Shown one piece after another: positions 62,476 through 64,000 of a stretch of DNA of 64,000 bases. The notes below the pieces were generated by a model, which was given only the letters and a program-made list of their open reading frames with translations, searched no databases and had not been told where the DNA came from. Made by a program: the position numbers and the translations under genes. Location: assembly GCA_022414725.1 (NCBI GenBank), contig CM039462.1, positions 19,286,368 through 19,350,367 of the forward strand, written 5' to 3'. Origin of the DNA: Microglena sp. YARC. Lineage: Eukaryota; Chlorophyta; Chlorophyceae; Chlamydomonadales; Chlamydomonadaceae. The first letter of the stretch is position 1; every line of letters begins with the position of its first letter.

Positions 62476-63999
62476 TTATCGGTTGTGTTCTGCGGGCGCA
62501 AGTTGTCGGTGTGAGAGGGGAAGTGGGTCAGAGTGTATTGGGGAGGCGACAGTTTGGAGGGAGGAGAGGTGAGCGGTGAGGCGGTTCAGGGACCGTTTGT
62601 GGTGTTTAGTAACTTTGTGTAAGGTGATAAGAGAGAGATCTGTAGTGCTGACAAGGTGAGTTCCCATGGGGGTGACCAGGTCATGGTATGAATAGATGGC
62701 CAGGTCATGGAATGGAGTCATGAGTGATACAGGGATTGCCTGTGGAGGGAGAGGAAGAGAGTGTATGTTAAGTTTGTCAAGAAGTTCTGTGTCATTCCAA
62801 GAAATTGTTATGTCAGATTTTTTTAATAATTTCCAGCTGGCGGCTAGGGACATATACTTAAGTTGCTTGCGGGATAGAGAGAGAGGATCTAGAGTGGTCA
62901 TGGTGGAAGTTGATTTATTAAGGAGAGCTCTAGTGAGGATTCCCAGGTGACCTTGGTCGTTCATGGACTGGGTGAGGGCTGTTGCAGTAATCTGGGTGTA
63001 ATCAGTGAGTAGGGAGGGCACCCCTGGTCCTGCCTCTGTTTTAGGGAGGTGGAGTGCTCTTGTCGGAAAAGATCTGGGAAGGGAGCAACAGAGTTTAACT
63101 GTTTTTAATACTGCTCTGTCAATGACGTGAATGTCGGTTAGTGAGAAGGGAGCTACTATCATGGGGTATTTAATAGCTGCTCTGACACATTGTGAAATTA
63201 TTCGTAAGCATTGGGTGGGGGTTGCCCTGTTTTTAGCTTTGGTGAGGATACTCAGCCCTTTATTGTGAATGGTTTCAATAGTAGAGTGGAGTTGAGTTTT
63301 CCAATTTAAGGTAAGTGAGATGTGAACCCCCAAGTATTTGTAGGCTTGGTCAGGCGGCTGGTAGGTAGCATAGGAGTTTCCTAGTGGAATTTTATCTAGC
63401 CTTTGTTTGAGAGTGTTGTTGTGAGTAGGTTGAGAGGGTGTGATTTGTGGAGTATGCCACTGACCACACATTTGGTGGCGTTAAGAGGAATGCCCGACCA
63501 GATGCTAAAAGTTTGAACTTTACCACATTGGATGCGAAGGTCCTCTGAGCTGCCGGTTAGGACAGCAGTGTCGTCAGCATACCCAAGCTGCTGGTGTGGT
63601 GTTCATCTGCTGTTTTGGAGGGTAGGGATGCTGCTCTGTATCCTCGTCCCCCAGAACGGAGCCATCTGTGTAGGGTTCTAGAAAGATAATGAAGAGTAGG
63701 GGGGAGAGAGTATCCCCCTGGATGGTGCCCCTAGTGATGGGGATGGGGGAGCCAGGTGTATTGTTAAGGAGAATATGTGTAGTAGAGTTTGTGTAGATTC
63801 CTTTAATAGTGTCTATAGTGTCGTGGGTGTAACCCAAGCTGTGCATGATGCAGAGAAGTTTTTGGTGATCAATCATGTTAAAAGCAGAGCTAAAGTCGAA
63901 GTAGGCAGCATAGAGGTCCTGGTGGAAGAGGGCAGCGTCCTCAATGTTGTGGAGTAGGTTCAAGATTTGTCTATAGGTACTTTTGTCTTTTCTGAAACC
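62476..63999 (-). pseudogene. LINE reverse transcriptase domain, frameshifted
   Basis: FDFSSAFNMIDH (motif A), RGTIQGDTLSPLLF (motif B), YADD at 63570-63581 (catalytic motif C, in a different frame from motif B) and YKYLGVHI (thumb). Frames change between about 63590 and 63670 and again near 63450. Confidence 0.88.
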
Positions 64000-64000
64000 T

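Larger units (their letters stand above)
58899..64000 (-). mobile_element. Non-LTR retrotransposon (LINE), decayed, 5' part outside window
   Basis: Minus-strand element with reverse transcriptase, a long linker, RNase H, a C-terminal zinc knuckle and a 3' tail of AATTTC repeats (58899-58922). The order RT, RNase H, zinc knuckle resembles LINEs of green algae. Conserved pieces lie in different frames, so at least four frameshifts and one nonsense codon (TAA at 60501-60503 in the RNase H frame) are present. The 5' end (endonuclease) is outside the window. Confidence 0.88.

Overview
The window is nuclear DNA from a eukaryote whose genes are rich in introns and whose introns are swollen with repeats. 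A green alga of the Chlorophyceae (Dunaliella/Volvocales type) fits best. The two genes resemble plant and algal homologues, and a LINE carries a chlorophyte-like C-terminal zinc knuckle. Other signs are tRNA-derived SINEs, abundant GT/GGT/GTAT microsatellites, long G/C homopolymers and one short TTTTAGGG/TTTAGGG stretch. This taxonomic call is inference. Most long open frames here are repeat artefacts (His/Thr/Pro-, Arg/Ile-, Cys/Val- or Met/Tyr/Val-rich).

Two real genes occupy the middle, both on the minus strand. The first is a MutL-family mismatch-repair gene (PMS2; PMS1 in plants) whose seven visible exons run from 30377 down to 18821. All seven join in phase and encode the GHKL ATPase half of the protein. 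The remainder must lie left of the window, across an intron that contains the 18-kb satellite, unless the gene is broken there. The second is GID8, the LisH-CTLH subunit of the GID/CTLH E3 ubiquitin ligase. It has eight exons from 56902 down to 32862, so about 24 kb encodes about 265 residues. Exon 4 is frameshifted and exists in scrambled partial copies.

Layout: 1-18260 is a 40-bp hairpin satellite. 18261-30377 is PMS2 with introns full of minisatellites, dispersed repeats and an antisense LRR fragment. 30378-32861 is an intergenic stretch with dispersed repeats. 32862-56902 is GID8, including hexamer arrays, a 7-kb GGT array, MITE-like elements and SINEs. 56903-58898 is the GID8 upstream region plus simple repeats. 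58899-64000 is a decayed LINE on the minus strand, cut by the window edge.

The most striking signal is a polar pattern of exon-edge duplication in both genes. Intron-exon junctions were tandemly copied so that partial copies of an exon's 5' edge, with its acceptor, always lie upstream of the real exon. Partial copies of the 3' edge, with its donor, always lie downstream. PMS2 exons 4, 6 and 7 and GID8 exons 3, 4, 5 and 7 all obey this rule. The duplicated edges often seed the intronic tandem arrays (67-79 bp, 89 bp, GGT/GCT and GGGATT arrays).

Many single-base indels in the satellite, the GGT array and GID8 exon 4 could be real decay or noisy long-read consensus; sequence alone cannot separate these.
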